Under the pieces are notes generated by a model. The model made no database searches. It worked only from the letters and a program-made list of their open reading frames with translations, and was not told the origin of the DNA. Both the position numbers and the translations under genes were made by a program. This document shows positions 19,430 to 30,662 of a stretch of DNA of 64,000 bases, in pieces; positions within the stretch are counted from its first letter, which is position 1; every line of letters begins with the position of its first letter. The stretch is from Ananas comosus (lineage: Eukaryota; Streptophyta; Magnoliopsida; Poales; Bromeliaceae): the NCBI RefSeq assembly GCF_001540865.1, contig NC_033622.1:7638584-7702583 (forward strand). The letters run 5' to 3'.

Positions 19430-21162
19430 AGTAGAAACTCTCTTTCTCTCTCTTTCTCTCTTCCTCTCTCTAGGGTTGCTCCAAGGGTGGAGTTTGGAGG
19501 AGAAGGAAGCTTGCTTGAGGAAAAAGCTTGGCTCCTGTGCAAGGAGTTGGAGAAGAAGCATGAACTTGAGGTGAGTTCATGTGAATATGTGTTAGGGTTT
19601 TGCTAAATCCCTTCTAATTGTGGTTTCTAGGAGATGAAATGCTAAGTTAAACTATGGATCTCCAAGAAAAATTGGGTATTTGTGGATTATGGAAACCCTA
19701 AGGTCAAAAATAGGGTTTTGTTAAGTTTGAGATCTAACTTGGGTTTGATCTCTTGTAGTCCTAATTGGAGTATAAATCGACGCGTTGGGAGACTCGGATT
19801 GGAATTCCGATAAGTCTACGTCAAGATATTGAGGAAAAACCCTATTTCGCCTTCGTTTGCCGTGGGTCGGGGGAAGCGGCAATCATAAATCAGGAAACTC
19901 GAATTCTAGCACCCTAGCATGCCTACGAGATGGGTGGTGCGATTCGAAACAGTTGGATTTCTCTTTATGTCAAAGTCACCATTTGAGCATGTATGTGTAT
20001 ATGTAGGATTCATGCATTGTGGGGTCAAATGGTAATATGTTGGTACTTCTTGCGTGCTTTTAGTATAAAGATGCATATGAGTTGGCAATGGAACATTGGA
20101 CACTTGTGAACCTTATAGATGTATGTATTGAGACATGAACCTAGCCAAGGTAGAAAATATGGTGACATAGGGACAAATGATTGAAATACCACCTAGTGGC
20201 ATTGAATGCTAGTAAATGGAACTCTTTGTGTATTGTGGCATTAGTGGACATATTGAATGCTAGTAAATGGAACACTTTGTGTGTTGTGGCATTAGTGGAC
20301 ATGGCATCCTCATGGTTGTGGATTGGATCATACTCACCTATAGTCTTATGCTTGAGGGCGGTCGCTCCCCCTCGAGCGATGAGCTCCGGAGTGGTCATCA
20401 CTGGGTCGTAGCCAGTATCTCCCTAGAAGACGGTTCCGTCGGGTTGTAGTGAGTATCTCCCCGATAGTAGGGATTTGGTTGGTGAGTTTTGGGGCTAAAC
20501 CTCCGAGTTGGCCAAGAGGATTGGGTATTGAAAATGGCAATTGGCATACATCATGAGCATCATATATATGTGGGTTTATTATTCTTGTTTAGGCATAGTA
20601 ACTGCATTTGATTAGTAATGACTATCTATTTATCTATCTGTTCTTTTTACTTATGCCTGATTAGACCTAGTGGAAAAGTCGGCGGGGTCGGCGGGCGAAC
20701 CCACTGGGAACTTCTTGTATTTCTCACCCCACCATTTTGTAGATTCGGGCCCGAGCGAGGCGGTTGAGGATCGCGGTAAGGGCATAGTGCCCTAGGTAGC
20801 GGACACCTGTGCATTAGTGGTACCTTGTTTCATCTTTTGGTAATGATGAAAAAGTGTAGTGTAATGGAAATATATAAATGATGTAAATGGAACATGTTTT
20901 TGGGTAAAAGGATGTAAATTATAGTATGCTTGTATTTGATTAAATGTAATCATACATGTGTGGATGTGATATTAGTAGTAGTACTTTCACTTGTGGTTGT
21001 TGCTTGCCCTCATGCAAGCCATGTATATCTAAATTTTCATTGCGCAAATTGTTATATATGTTGATACTTGTGTGGAGCCTTGGGCAGACAGGGGAGGTGT
21101 TGTCCGTTCGGCGTCTGTGGACGTATCCGGACCGACCAAATTGGCGGTCGCGGGGCGTGACA
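19430..21162 (+). repeat. Solo gypsy LTR, right part
   Basis: Continuation of the LTR begun at 8531. It opens with the CT-rich leader (AGAGGAAGAG-type complement), then a donor-like GAG|GTGAGTTC at 19569. A short tandem repeat sits at 20200-20290 (TTGAATGCTAGTAAATGGAAC twice in variant form). The LTR ends GCGGGGCGTGACA at 21162. The frames inside are not supported as genes. Confidence 0.85.
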
Positions 21163-21360
21163 CAAATAAACCCAACTTTGAAATTGGATCCTCAAGTGAG
21201 CCGTAGTTGCAGTGGTGGAGCTACTGGCTGCTATATATTGAATCTCCTGCTGGCAGCATTTAGCTGCTGCTGGCAGCAACTACTACTGCTAGCAGCAGCT
21301 AAAGTGTTGGGCTACAACACCCAGAGAAGTAGAAGAAGAACAAGGGAAGAGATGTTGGTT
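21163..21360 (+). other. Host segment with CTG/CAG-rich stretch
   Basis: It starts with the right-hand CAAAT target duplication (21163-21167). It contains an imperfect CTGCTGGCAGCA-type stretch at 21246-21302, with short inverted repeats. No gene is recognised. Confidence 0.5.
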
Positions 21361-23873
21361 TGTCACGCCCAATCCCCGCCAATTTGGCGGGTTCCGGGTC
21401 ACGCCACAGACGCCGCGACCACGGACAGGCCTTTCCCCTGTCCGCCAGGCTTCTAACCAACACGTCATAATTAAGCATTAACAACAAGAATCCTCGCGAT
21501 ATATAATACAAGGCTGCTCCTCCCTGAGGGTACATAGCAACAACCGGTAAGCTGAAAGCTCTAGCTAAATAACAACAAACATGATATTTGTTTCTTTTAA
21601 ACCAAATTCAAGTAAACAAAAATATTAACCATTCATTCAAACCATATATCTTTTTACATTAGTCATCCACATACATGAATTGTTTTTTACTTACATACCT
21701 TAATATCAACAGAATAAGTTTGATACATGTATAACAAACTTGGATTGACTACAAAATGCATAAGTCCCCGGTCCGGCGGCACACGGCCGCCAAACCCTTG
21801 CCTCGTCCTCCGCCGCCCGTCCCGCTCGTGACTTAGGACCTGTAGGTTAGTGGTGTGGAGAACTACAACGAAGTTTCCGTGAGCTCGCATCGCGACCCCG
21901 CCGCCTTATCCATAGTCTATTCAGGCATAGTATTTCAAAGAAGAAAGAGTAACCATTACTAATGCACATAATACTATGCCTGCAAGAAAGGAGTCCGTAG
22001 TAGTATTACAATTTCAATGCGAAGAAATGGAGATGCATGTAAAGCTCCATCATAATCAACATTTGGCTGCTTACCATTTTACCGGTTAACTCTGTTAACC
22101 CCAAGTAATCACAACCAAAATCCTTAACAACGGGGGACTCGAACCTCCTAGGGGGACGTCAACTGGTGACTTTACCAGCCCAGTGGTGACAACTCCGGAG
22201 CGCACCGCTCGAGCGCGGGACGCGATCCTCCCTCAGCCCAAGACGAAGTGGTGCAGTATCGATCTAATCCTCATCTTGAGGACTCATGCCATTAGTCACA
22301 ATGCATATCACAATAGGTCTCTACCTATTTATTTCTTGCCACTCTCAAGGCTTGTTATACTGTCGACCATGTCATTACGGGCGTCAAACTATAATCAACG
22401 AGGCATCTCTCATGCCAATTCTTGTTTCTATGTCAATCGACACCCTTGTTTATAATGTCAAGGTCCATTTTCCATTCACACAAGCTGTGAGGGTCAATCA
22501 CACATGTCATTTTGGTTGTATCATTCTCTATGTTCAAGTACGTTTAGAAGATAAATGCAGTCAACCAAGTTCCACATGTAGTACCCTACTATGCAGAAGG
22601 GTATACTATAAGTATATTGCTCAAGAATCCGAGGAAAACAGACATTTTAGAGGGGTTGAATCCAACGATTTCCCGGCGTTTATCCCCCTTTGGTCGTGTG
22701 GATGTAGATATTAATGCCCCCGCACTTTACGGAAAGCAGATTCCGCGCCTAAATATCAAAATAGTGCACCTTAGGCCTTTTTGTTACGATGAACCTATAC
22801 TCTAACATTTTCGCAAATAGCTACGAAGTTTGTCCAACTTGTTTAGGGCACCCCCAATTAGGTTTCTACTGGGGTCCTCAATTTGTGCCCCGAAAAAATC
22901 CATAGGGCAAAGACCCAAATTAAAGCGCTAATATTGCGCATTTAGGCGTTTTCCGATGAATCGATCCCAACCGTACGCAAAGAATAGCATAGGGATTCAT
23001 CTAAATGAAGCATCTAACAAGGTTTCTAGACCTTTGGTACCAACCCTAGGGCTTCCATGACAAACCCTACCCAACCACCATGAGAGCACTTGAGCTCTCA
23101 TGGGTTTCATGGAGTTCAAGGCATATAGGAGGCTCCCATGGCCAAAAACAACCAAAAGCTCCAAAACATAGGGATTAAAACCAAGCCCTAGACTCATTTC
23201 TACCAAAAACTCACCTTAGCCCAAGCTCCACCAAGAATCCCCTTGTTGGAGAGCTCCTAGAACCTCCAAAGCCTCCAAAATCCACCTTCTTCTCCAAGTT
23301 CTTCTTCTTCTTCTCCAAGTTCTAGAGGAGTTCTAGAGAGAGAAAGAGAGAAAATGAGAGAGGAGGAGAGAAATGGCTGTGGGAGAGAGGGGTTGGGCCA
23401 TATATAGTATTGTAACAATTGCACTTAAGTCCCTCCACTTGTTTCCACTTGAACTGCCCAGACTGGGCAGTTTTCGCCTTCGGGGACCGGTCTCTCCGAC
23501 CAGGGACCGGTTCCCGAACGGGGGTTTTCCAGGACTTAGCCAAATTTTTTCGAATTTTCGGCTGTTACGCAGCGAGGGACCGGTCTGCCCGTCAGGGACC
23601 GGTCTCCCGAGGACCGGTCTCACCACCAAGGACCGGATGCCTCAGGATTTCCTGGCAGGCTACGCGCACGGGGACCGGTCTCTCCTTCAGGGACCGGTCC
23701 CCGAGAGCTCAAATTCTGGGACTTAGCCAGATTTCCAAATTTGGTCTCCGGGTCCTTTTTTGCTCCGTTTATGAACTCCAATGCACTTAGGGTCCACTTT
23801 AACTCGTTCAATTCCGCGTTCCGCTCGTTTTGACGGAACTCGGCACGATTTACGAGGGATGTGGAGTGTTACA
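21361..23873 (-). repeat. Gypsy LTR (minus), GGACCGGTCC-type palindrome family
   Basis: On the plus strand it starts TGTCACGCCCAATCCCC and ends GGAGTGTTACA, 2.5 kb. It shares the 'gccaatttggcggg' end block with the solo LTR ending at 21162, but carries GGGACCGGTCTC-type palindromes at about 23470-23705. The flanking bases (TGGTT on the left, GGCTT on the right) do not form a perfect target duplication, so either this decayed or the two ends are not one insertion. Confidence 0.75.
23470..23705 (-). repeat. GACCGGTC palindrome cluster in LTR
   Basis: At least seven ACCGGT-centred sites, most flanked as GGGACCGGT(C/T), spaced about 20-60 bases apart. It sits in the same relative place in the LTR as the GTACCGGTAC cluster of the other families. 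Confidence 0.8.
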
Positions 23874-24007
23874 GGCTTCCTTCTATTGTTGGTACACTCT
23901 ATTACTGCCACTGCTGAAGTCAAAAACTACTGCTGTTGGAAAGGATGCTAACTGTCATCAGCTGCTACTATTCCTAGGCCACAGCACGCAGGACGAAGGG
24001 AAGGGAA
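23874..24007 (+). other. Host segment, no gene seen
   Basis: A short unique-looking stretch with CTGCTG/CTACTG triplets resembling those at 21246-21302, suggesting the two were contiguous before the LTR inserted. It ends with GGGAA, the target duplication of the copia element. Confidence 0.4.
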
Positions 24008-24389
24008 TGTTAGAGATAATGCTAATGAGATTAGAATTAGATTATTTGATCTTATCTATTATTATATTCGGTTATTTAAATTATGGTTAAGATAAAATCG
24101 AATAAGAGTAGGATTCTATGTAATTAGTTATAAATAGGTAGGCCGGGATTATTTGGTTAATGAAGTCGGGAGTCGTGATAATTAATTAGGGCTCGCCGAA
24201 GGTTCCATACGGTGATGAGTTAACTTTTCTTCAATATAGCTTTGTTTTGCTTTGCTTCCATGACAACGTATTAGATTCTTTGACTTGTCTTCTTCCTCTC
24301 TTGTCTTTTCTAATTTACTTTTTGTGGAGATCTCTATATACCATAACAAGTATATAGAGCGTATTTGTTGGAGGCCCACCATCGTAAGA
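24008..24389 (+). repeat. 5' LTR of copia element
   Basis: About 380 bases with a TATA motif TTATAAATAG at 24128-24137. It is followed by a primer-binding-like GTGGTATTAGAAAC at 24391 (compare TGGTATCAGAGC). Confidence 0.85.
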
Positions 24390-24429
24390 AGTGGTATTAG
24401 AAACAAGTTTTCGAGAGAAGAAGGTGTCG

Positions 24430-25320
24430 ATGGCGTTTAACAGCGCTAACGGAGTTGCACAAGGGTTTTCGATATTCAAAGGGGACAACTATGATTTTTG
24501 GTGCGTGAAGATGCGGATGTTGCTGCGATCCTAAGATTTATGAGATTTTGTAGAAAAAGGATGCAAGGAAACAACTGGAGAGAATCTGAAAAAAGATGCG
24601 AAGGCACTTTTCTTTATTCAACAATCAGTTGACGATTCGATATTTTCCCATATTGCCGGCGCTACTCGATCGAAGGAAGCATGGGATATACTACAGAAGA
24701 AATACCAAGGTAACGAAAAGGTAATCAGAGTTAAGATTCAAACTTTAAAAAGAAGATTTGAAGCTTCTTTTATGCAAGAAAATAAAAATACTCATACTTT
24801 TTATTCTAAAGTTATGGAATTAGTTATCTTGATTCGTACCTATGGTGAACAGATTACTGATCAAACAATAGTCGAAAAAATTTTAAGAAGTTTAACGAAA
24901 AAATATGGTAGTGTAGTTTCTGCTATAGAAGAGGCAAAAGATTTATCTAAATTATCTTGTAGTGAACTTCTTGGTTCTCTTTTAGCACATGAGGAATAAA
25001 AAGATAAAACTGAAAATTTTTCTGAGCATGCTTTTCAAATTGAATCGAAAAGCGATGAAAAAGGTGATACAGATACTTTCAATCGTCAAGCTTCAGCATC
25101 TGAAGGTCGTGGTAGAGGCCGTGGTCATGGCCGTGGCAGTAGATTAGGTGGTTTCAACAACAGAAATAATGAAGGATCAGGTAATCAAAATTAGAGAACC
25201 TACGGAGGTAACGATCAATCCCATAATCGTAAAAATATTCAATATTATTATTGTAAAATTTGGCCATATCAAGCGCTTTTGTCGAATAAAATAGCAGAAT
25301 GCGAATTTTATTTATGAAAA
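24430..25320 (+). pseudogene. Copia Gag (UBN2 domain, decayed zinc knuckle)
   Basis: The ATG at 24430 opens MAFNSANGVAQGFSIFKGDN followed by YDFWCVKMRMLLRS*DL*DF. The two stops replace the usual Gln and Trp, as C->T and G->A changes. The capsid domain continues SKEAWDILQKKYQGNEKV and MQENKNTHTFYSKVMELV. A TAA follows LLAHEE at about 24997-24999. The RNA-binding knuckle near 25245-25290 is frameshifted: the stretch reads YYCKIWPYQALLSNK instead of the expected CYYCKKFGHIKRFC-like pattern. Confidence 0.85.
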
Positions 25321-25369
25321 GAATGAAAACGATAATGTACTTTTTGCATATCGTTCATTAGAAAAAACT

Positions 25370-25642
25370 GCTAATAATATTTGGTATGTCGATAGTGGTT
25401 GTAACAGTCACATGACAGGAAAAGAAGAAAATTTTATTAATTTGGACAAATCAGTTAAAGGCCACGTGACAATGGGTGACGGCAATGTCCATGACGTGCA
25501 CGAAAGAGATACAATTGGAGTAAATATTTCTCGAATGCAAAAAATAAATAACATCTTATATGTTCCAGGATTGAATTCCAATCTTTTTAGTGTGGGTCAA
25601 TTTTTGAAAGAAGGTTATTCGCTTATTTTTGAAGATTCTAAA
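25370..25642 (+). pseudogene. Copia protease (left part, before the LTR insertion)
   Basis: The frame reads NIWYVDSGCNSHMTGKEENF, then VPGLNSNLFSVGQFLKEGYS. DSGC..HMTG is the copia protease active-site pattern, and LNSNLLSVGQL the typical region after it. It is cut at 25642 by the gypsy LTR and resumes at 26085 in the same frame (CTIYGDKNKK). Confidence 0.88.
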
Positions 25643-26084
25643 TGTCACGCCCCGGGACCGGCGGAGGCCCTCCCGGTAGCGTGCCCAGACCCGCCATATG
25701 TCTACACATATAAGGCGTCTACAAGAAGCGGAAGTAAAAGCAAGAAATGGAACAAATAAAAGAAGTGAAATAACAAGCAACTAATGATATCAGAGTGAGT
25801 AAAGTTCTAACATCTACACCAAGGTAAGGAAGTAAAGCTAGACAATAAAAAGAGTCATANCGGTACAAGCACAGCCTTGTACCGGTACAAGCCCGCCAGA
25901 CAGCCAATCCGAGAGCTGACCAAAATCCAAATTTTTGGGTTTTGGTGCAAGGCCTCGTACCACACTCCTCGGGACACGTGCCATAGGTCGGAACACAGTC
26001 AACGATCTACCAGCAAGTCTGGAAAAGCTCAGAACACATCCAATCACTCGAACCTCGCAATTTGCAAAGGTCCAGTGTGTTACA
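25643..26084 (-). repeat. Gypsy LTR insertion in copia element, middle missing at one N
   Basis: On the plus strand it begins TGTCACGCCCCGGGACC and ends AGTGTGTTACA, with perfect target duplication CTAAA at 25638-25642 and 26085-26089. Only 442 bases are present, against about 2.5 kb in relatives. The two ends are joined by a single N at 25860, so about 2 kb is absent from the assembly. One GTACCGGTAC site remains just right of the N. Confidence 0.85.
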
Positions 26085-27236
26085 CTAAATGCACAATTTA
26101 TGGAGATAAAAATAAAAAGAATTTATTTTTTGAAGTTCCGATGACAGAAAATAAAGTTTTTCCTGTTCATGTTACAATGAAAGTAGTGCTAGATGATGAT
26201 TGGTGCCATAAGGGACTTGATCTATTACATAAAAAGAATATATTTGATAGTTTGCCTTTGGTGCATAATAATGGTTTCGTATGTGAAAGTTGTGTGCTAG
26301 GAAAGCATCACAGGGACTCTTTTCCAAGAAAGAGCAATTGGAGAGCCAAAGAATTATTAAAATTGATACATGCAGATGTATGTGGACCGATGCAGACACC
26401 GTCGCTTAGCAGCAATTACTACTTTGTGGTTTTCGTAGATGATTATAGCCGAATGACTTGGGTTTATTTTATCAAAAATAAATCCGAAGCTTTTGATGTT
26501 TTTCAGAAATTTAAAAATTTGGTCGAGAATGAATCCGGTTATTATATTAGGACCCTCCGTATAGATTAAGGAGGAGAATTTATTTCTAACATGTTTGAAA
26601 ATTTTGTAAGGCTAATAGTATCCATAGGAAGTTGACAACCGGTTACACGCCTCAACAGAACGGTGTTGCAGAGTGCAAAAATCGAAGTTTAGTCGAGATG
26701 GCAAAAAGCATGTTGAAAGCGAAAATGCTCCCGACCAAATTTTGAGCAGAAGCGGTATCTACTGCAGCATACATTCTTAATAAAAGTCCAACTTTAGCGC
26801 CGGAGAATATTACACCTTATGAAGTGTGGATAGGTTGGAAGCCGAAGGTAAAACATTTTGAAAATTTTGGATCGGTTTCTTTTGTTCATATCCCATCACA
26901 AAATAGGCAAAAATTGGATGATACTAGTCAGAAGTGTATTTTTATTGGATATATCGAAAGAAGTAAAGCCTATTGATTTTATAATCCTGCTACTAACTCT
27001 TTAATTATAAGTCGTGATGCCATATTTGATGAAAAAAAAGTTTGGGATTGTAGCACAAAAGTTCAGGATAATCCACTTCCGATATTCGAAAATAAAACTG
27101 CAACTGATAATAGAAACTATGGTGAAAATACGACAAGTACAGAAACAACACCACATGCTTTACCGCGAATTTCACCAGAAACTTCTCTAGAGATGACGCC
27201 AAGAAAAGTAAAATCACTTATTGAAATATATGAATA
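26085..27236 (+). pseudogene. Copia integrase
   Basis: It contains the GAG pre-integrase/zinc module (CHKGLDLLHKKNIFDSLPLV.., CESCVLGKHHR). The core begins ELLKLIHADVCGPMQTPSLS, with VDDYSRMTWVYF and KNKSEAFDVFQKFK. After an in-frame TAA (LRID*GGEF) and a frameshift come TGYTPQQNGVAECKNRSLVE and IFIGY. The catalytic Asp residues (HADVCGP and LRID) and Glu (NGVAECKNR) can be located. It is broken by stops near 26567, 26742, 26973 and 27236. Confidence 0.85.
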
Positions 27237-27669
27237 GTGTATGTATTCATAATGTGGAGAATCACAAAACTTCGAAAAGACGACAAAATCTAATGATTGG
27301 CGTAAGGCTACGAATAAGAAAATACGGCGTTAAGAAAAAATAATATCTACGAGTTTGTTGAATCGCCTATTGATAAAGAAATTACTGGATTTAAGTGGAT
27401 ATATAAGGCGAAAAGGATATTGAGATATTTGAAAGGAACAAGAGACCACTGGTTGCGGTATACTAACCCTAATGATTTTTATTTTGGTTGTTTTAATAGT
27501 GATTAGATAGGTTCAGTTGATGATCGAAAAAGTACGAGAAGGGCTCGAGTTGATACACTACGCAATCGAGGAGCAGATGGTTGATATTTTCATAAAGTCG
27601 CTAACATTGGAGAAATATATATTTTGCCGAGAGAAGATAGGTGTGAAGAACATTAGAATTATGAGGGAG
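27237..27669 (+). pseudogene. Copia RT remnant and RNase H tail
   Basis: A few RT residues (ITGFKWIYKAKR-like near 27380-27410) are joined to ILRYLKGTRDHWLRYT of RNase H, so the whole catalytic RT core is deleted. The tail EEQMVDIFIKSLTLEKY is the usual copia C-terminus. A purine-rich ATTATGAGGGAG precedes the 3' LTR. Confidence 0.75.
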
Positions 27670-28135
27670 TGTTAGAGATAATGCTAATGAGATTAGGATT
27701 AGATTATTTGATCTTATCCATTATTATATTCGATTATTTAAATTATGGTTAAGATAAAATCGAATCAGAGTAGGATTCTATATAATTAGTTATAAATAGG
27801 TAGGCCTAGTTATGAGTAGGATTCTATGTAATTAGTTATAAATAGGTAGTCCGGGATTATTTGGTTAATGAAGCCGGAAGCCGCCATAATTAATTAGCCC
27901 TCGCTGAAGGTTCCATACGGGAGTTAACTTTTATTCAATATAGTTTTTTTTTGCTTTGCTTCCATGACAACATACCAGATTTTTTATTTTGTCTTCTTCC
28001 TCTCTTGTCTTAACGTACCAGATTTTTTATTTGTCTTTTTCCTCTCTTGTTTTTTTTATTTTACTTTTTGTGGAGATCTCAATATACCATAACAAGTATA
28101 TAGAGCGTATTTGTTGGAGGTCCACCGCCGTAACA
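27670..28135 (+). repeat. 3' LTR of copia element with duplicated TATA region
   Basis: 466 bases, longer than the 5' LTR because of two internal tandem duplications. One of about 48 bases doubles the TATA motif (TTATAAATAG at 27790 and 27836). The other doubles a TTTTTTATTTGTC-type stretch near 27975-28050. Confidence 0.85.
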
Positions 28136-28310
28136 GGGAAGGATAGGAGAATGAAGAAGAGGAAGAAAAGAAGAAAGGGAAGGAAGAGAAGAAAAGAGTT
28201 CAGTTCGGAAAAGGCCAAATTAAACTGCAAGTTAGTGATGGTTGGTAAAGAGATAAGTTGTGCTCTCTTGGCTCCAACACCCCTTAACTTGTACCGGCTA
28301 AGAATAGCTT
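28136..28310 (+). other. Host segment with GAA/GGA-rich tract
   Basis: GGGAA target duplication, then a purine-rich AGAAGAGGAAGAAAAG tract at 28150-28200. No gene is recognised. Confidence 0.4.
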
Positions 28311-28318
28311 GTGTTTGG
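28311..28318. repeat. 8-bp target-site duplication GTGTTTGG (left)
   Basis: Repeated exactly at 29633-29640. An 8-bp duplication is the hallmark of hAT transposons. Confidence 0.8.
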
Positions 28319-28503
28319 TGGGGCTTGCAAATGAGCGAGCCGGCTCGTGTTCGACTCGTGTTCGACTCGATATTTGGCTCGCTCGAGCTCGACTCGAAAT
28401 TAAATGAGCCGAGCTTGAAATAAAAAAGCTCGAAATTCATTTCAAGCCGAGCTTGAGTATTACTCGGCTCGTTCGAATTAGGCTCGAAAAGCTCGAAAAG
28501 TTC

Positions 28504-28505
<2 letters not shown>

Positions 28506-28535
<30 letters not shown>
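28506..28535. repeat. (TA)n microsatellite
   Basis: About 15 TA dinucleotides in a row inside the hAT-like element. Confidence 0.95.
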
Positions 28536-28537
<2 letters not shown>

Positions 28538-28779
28538 TATGTTATCAAAAGTATAGAGGATCTGGTGTTTTCGATTTTTTGATTCTTAGATCAACTCCTT
28601 TAATCATTTCTTATTTTTGGATTAATACTATTATTACCTTGTAAGAACCACTCAATCCTAGGGGTATTATTTAATCCTAGGGGGGATCGCAATCATCCCA
28701 ACCATACAATTCTTAATCAAAGGACCAAAAATTCGAAAATATCAAATCCTTTATATTTTCAATAGCATAGTAGTTCTAC

Positions 28780-28780
28780 A

Positions 28781-28812
<32 letters not shown>
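28780..28812. repeat. (GT)n(TA)n compound microsatellite
   Basis: GTGTGTGTGTGTGT passing directly into TATATATATATATATAT. Confidence 0.9.
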
Positions 28813-29640
28813 TAAAAAATATATAAATATAATATATTTTAATTATATATAGGCTGAGTGAATAATCTGAGTTTAGTTAAAATTAGGCTAATGTTGTTGG
28901 CCTATAAAAACAAACCTAATAGACGAATAAAAGAGCGAAAGTTTACTTAATTTATACATTTTTTCTTTCTTTCTTTCTTTTACGGAGCTTAAATTTTCAA
29001 TATATTTCTTTCTTTCTCTTTTTCGGTCTCTCATCCTAAGTGGCCAAACCGGAAGCCCTTCAAGTTACCAAGTAACAGTATATGCTCGCCGTTGCCTACC
29101 TTGCTATTAATTGTATAGCTGAAAAAATATACAGAATATTTTTAAAATAAAAAATTATTATTCATATAAAATTTTAATTTTAGTTATATATGATTGGATA
29201 GTTTAATCCAATATTTATCTATATAATTTATTTATTTTTGATTGCATAAATGAAAATGAATAATATGGAGATTAAAGGCGGAAGAAAAGACGTGAGGCTG
29301 AAAAGATTATATATTCAACTCATAAATTATTTTTTTTTCATATAATAATATTATATTTTATATAATTATTATGTACTTTGAATTATTAGACATTTTTTTG
29401 TATCAAATTATAGATAATGTTCTATACAAATTAAACTATTGAACGTATGATGTTGAGAATTTCAAGCGGCTCGTTTAGGGCTCGAGCTCGCTCGACTCGA
29501 AATTAGGCTCGCTCGAGCTCGGCTCGAATTAATTTCAATCCAAGCTTGAGCTTAAATTTAGGCTCGAAATTAATTTCAAGCCGAATTTGAGCCGAGGTAA
29601 GCTCGCTCGAGCTCGACTCGTTTCCACCCCTAGTGTTTGG

Positions 29641-30256
29641 GAATCGTTTGCGGCCTTAATTACACGCCAAAATAATTCCAGCTCGTCTAACTCTGTACAA
29701 AAAGTCACCAAACCATAGTCGTCTCAACAATTAAATTTCTGAAACACTACATTATAATTTAAGATAAAATTTAATTTTTGAAATTTTAGTATTTAGATTT
29801 TAAATTTTAAAATTCTAAAATTAAAATTTATAAGTTTTAACTTTCAAACTAAAAATTTCATATTTTAAAATTAAAAATTTAAATTCTTAAATTTTTAAAT
29901 TTAAAGTTTGAATTTTAAATTTCATATTTAAGTATGTAGTTTGAAATATTCAAATTTAAAATTTTAATTTCATATTTTATATTTAAATTTAAAATTTAAA
30001 ATTTTAAACTGAAAATTGAAAATTTAGATTTTAAATTTGAAACTGAAAATATAAATTTAGAATTAAAAATTCAAATTATAAATTTTACAAAATTTAAAAT
30101 TTATAGTTAAAATTAAGATATAAAATTTTAAATTTTGTGCAAATTAAAAATCTAAATTTAAAATCAAATTTAAATTTTAATTTAAAAATTTTAAATTATT
30201 TTAAAGTAAAATTTAGTAAAAAAAATAATTATTTGCAAACAACAAGAAATTTTTGG
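29641..30256 (+). repeat. A/T low-complexity tract of ATTTTAAA-like words
   Basis: From about 29750 to 30235 the sequence is almost only A and T, built from variants of AAATTTTAAA and TTTAAATTT. These are self-complementary, so the tract could fold on itself over long stretches. No gene is seen. It may be a scaffold-attachment-like region or a decayed AT satellite. Confidence 0.7.
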
Positions 30257-30662
30257 GAAGCAGTTTTACAAACAAAATAGTTTCAGAATAATCGCTCTCC
30301 ATTTAAACTCAACCAAATGCTCTATAATTTTTAACGAAAATCAATTCTCCAAATCAAATCAATTAGAAAAAAAAATACTTTTTTACAGTCTAGCTAGGTC
30401 AAATGAGCCTAAAATCAATTATATAAAAATTACTTCTCCAACGGATAGGCTCTGAATAACCTATTACAAACGTGTGAAAGGTAAAAATCCGAAAAGAGCC
30501 TTCATATATTACAGTGCACGTTGCCAAACTGTCTCGTATAAAATTGTATAATAGTATTTTAGTAAGTATTCCATTCAACAGCAGTTTTTATGAAAAGCTA
30601 ATGTATTACTCTTTATATCACAAGGTATGAGGCTTCGTACGTAGAAGTCTGCCCCATAAAAA

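Larger units (their letters stand above)
24008..28135 (+). mobile_element. Degenerate Ty1/copia element
   Basis: It is bounded by TGTTAGAGATAATGC at 24008 and CCGTAACA at 28135, with target duplication GGGAA at 24003-24007 and 28136-28140. The 5' LTR is 24008-24389 and the 3' LTR 27670-28135. Gag, protease and integrase are recognisable but contain stops. Most of the reverse transcriptase is deleted; the sequence passes from an FKWIYKAKR-like motif straight to ILRYLKGT of RNase H near 27410. It cannot move on its own. A gypsy LTR inserted into its integrase side (25643-26084). Confidence 0.9.
28319..29632. mobile_element. Non-autonomous hAT-like transposon with GCTCGAGC-rich ends
   Basis: The 1.3-kb element is flanked by the 8-bp duplication GTGTTTGG. 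The left end reads TGGGGCTTGCAAATGAGCGA; the right end, read inward on the minus strand, is TAGGGGTGGAAACGAGTCGA, an imperfect terminal inverted repeat of the hAT (Y)AGGGGTG type. Both subterminal regions (28340-28500 and 29465-29620) are packed with short GAGCTCG/CTCGAGC/GCTCGACTCG motifs in both orientations. The interior is very AT-rich, with (TA)n at 28506-28535 and a mixed (GT)n(TA)n at 28780-28810. No transposase remains, so it would depend on an enzyme made elsewhere. Confidence 0.75.

Noticed and set aside
23333..23811. Several overlapping frames of 70-120 residues on both strands
   Set aside because: They overlie the GACCGGTC palindrome cluster of an LTR and mirror its repeat structure.
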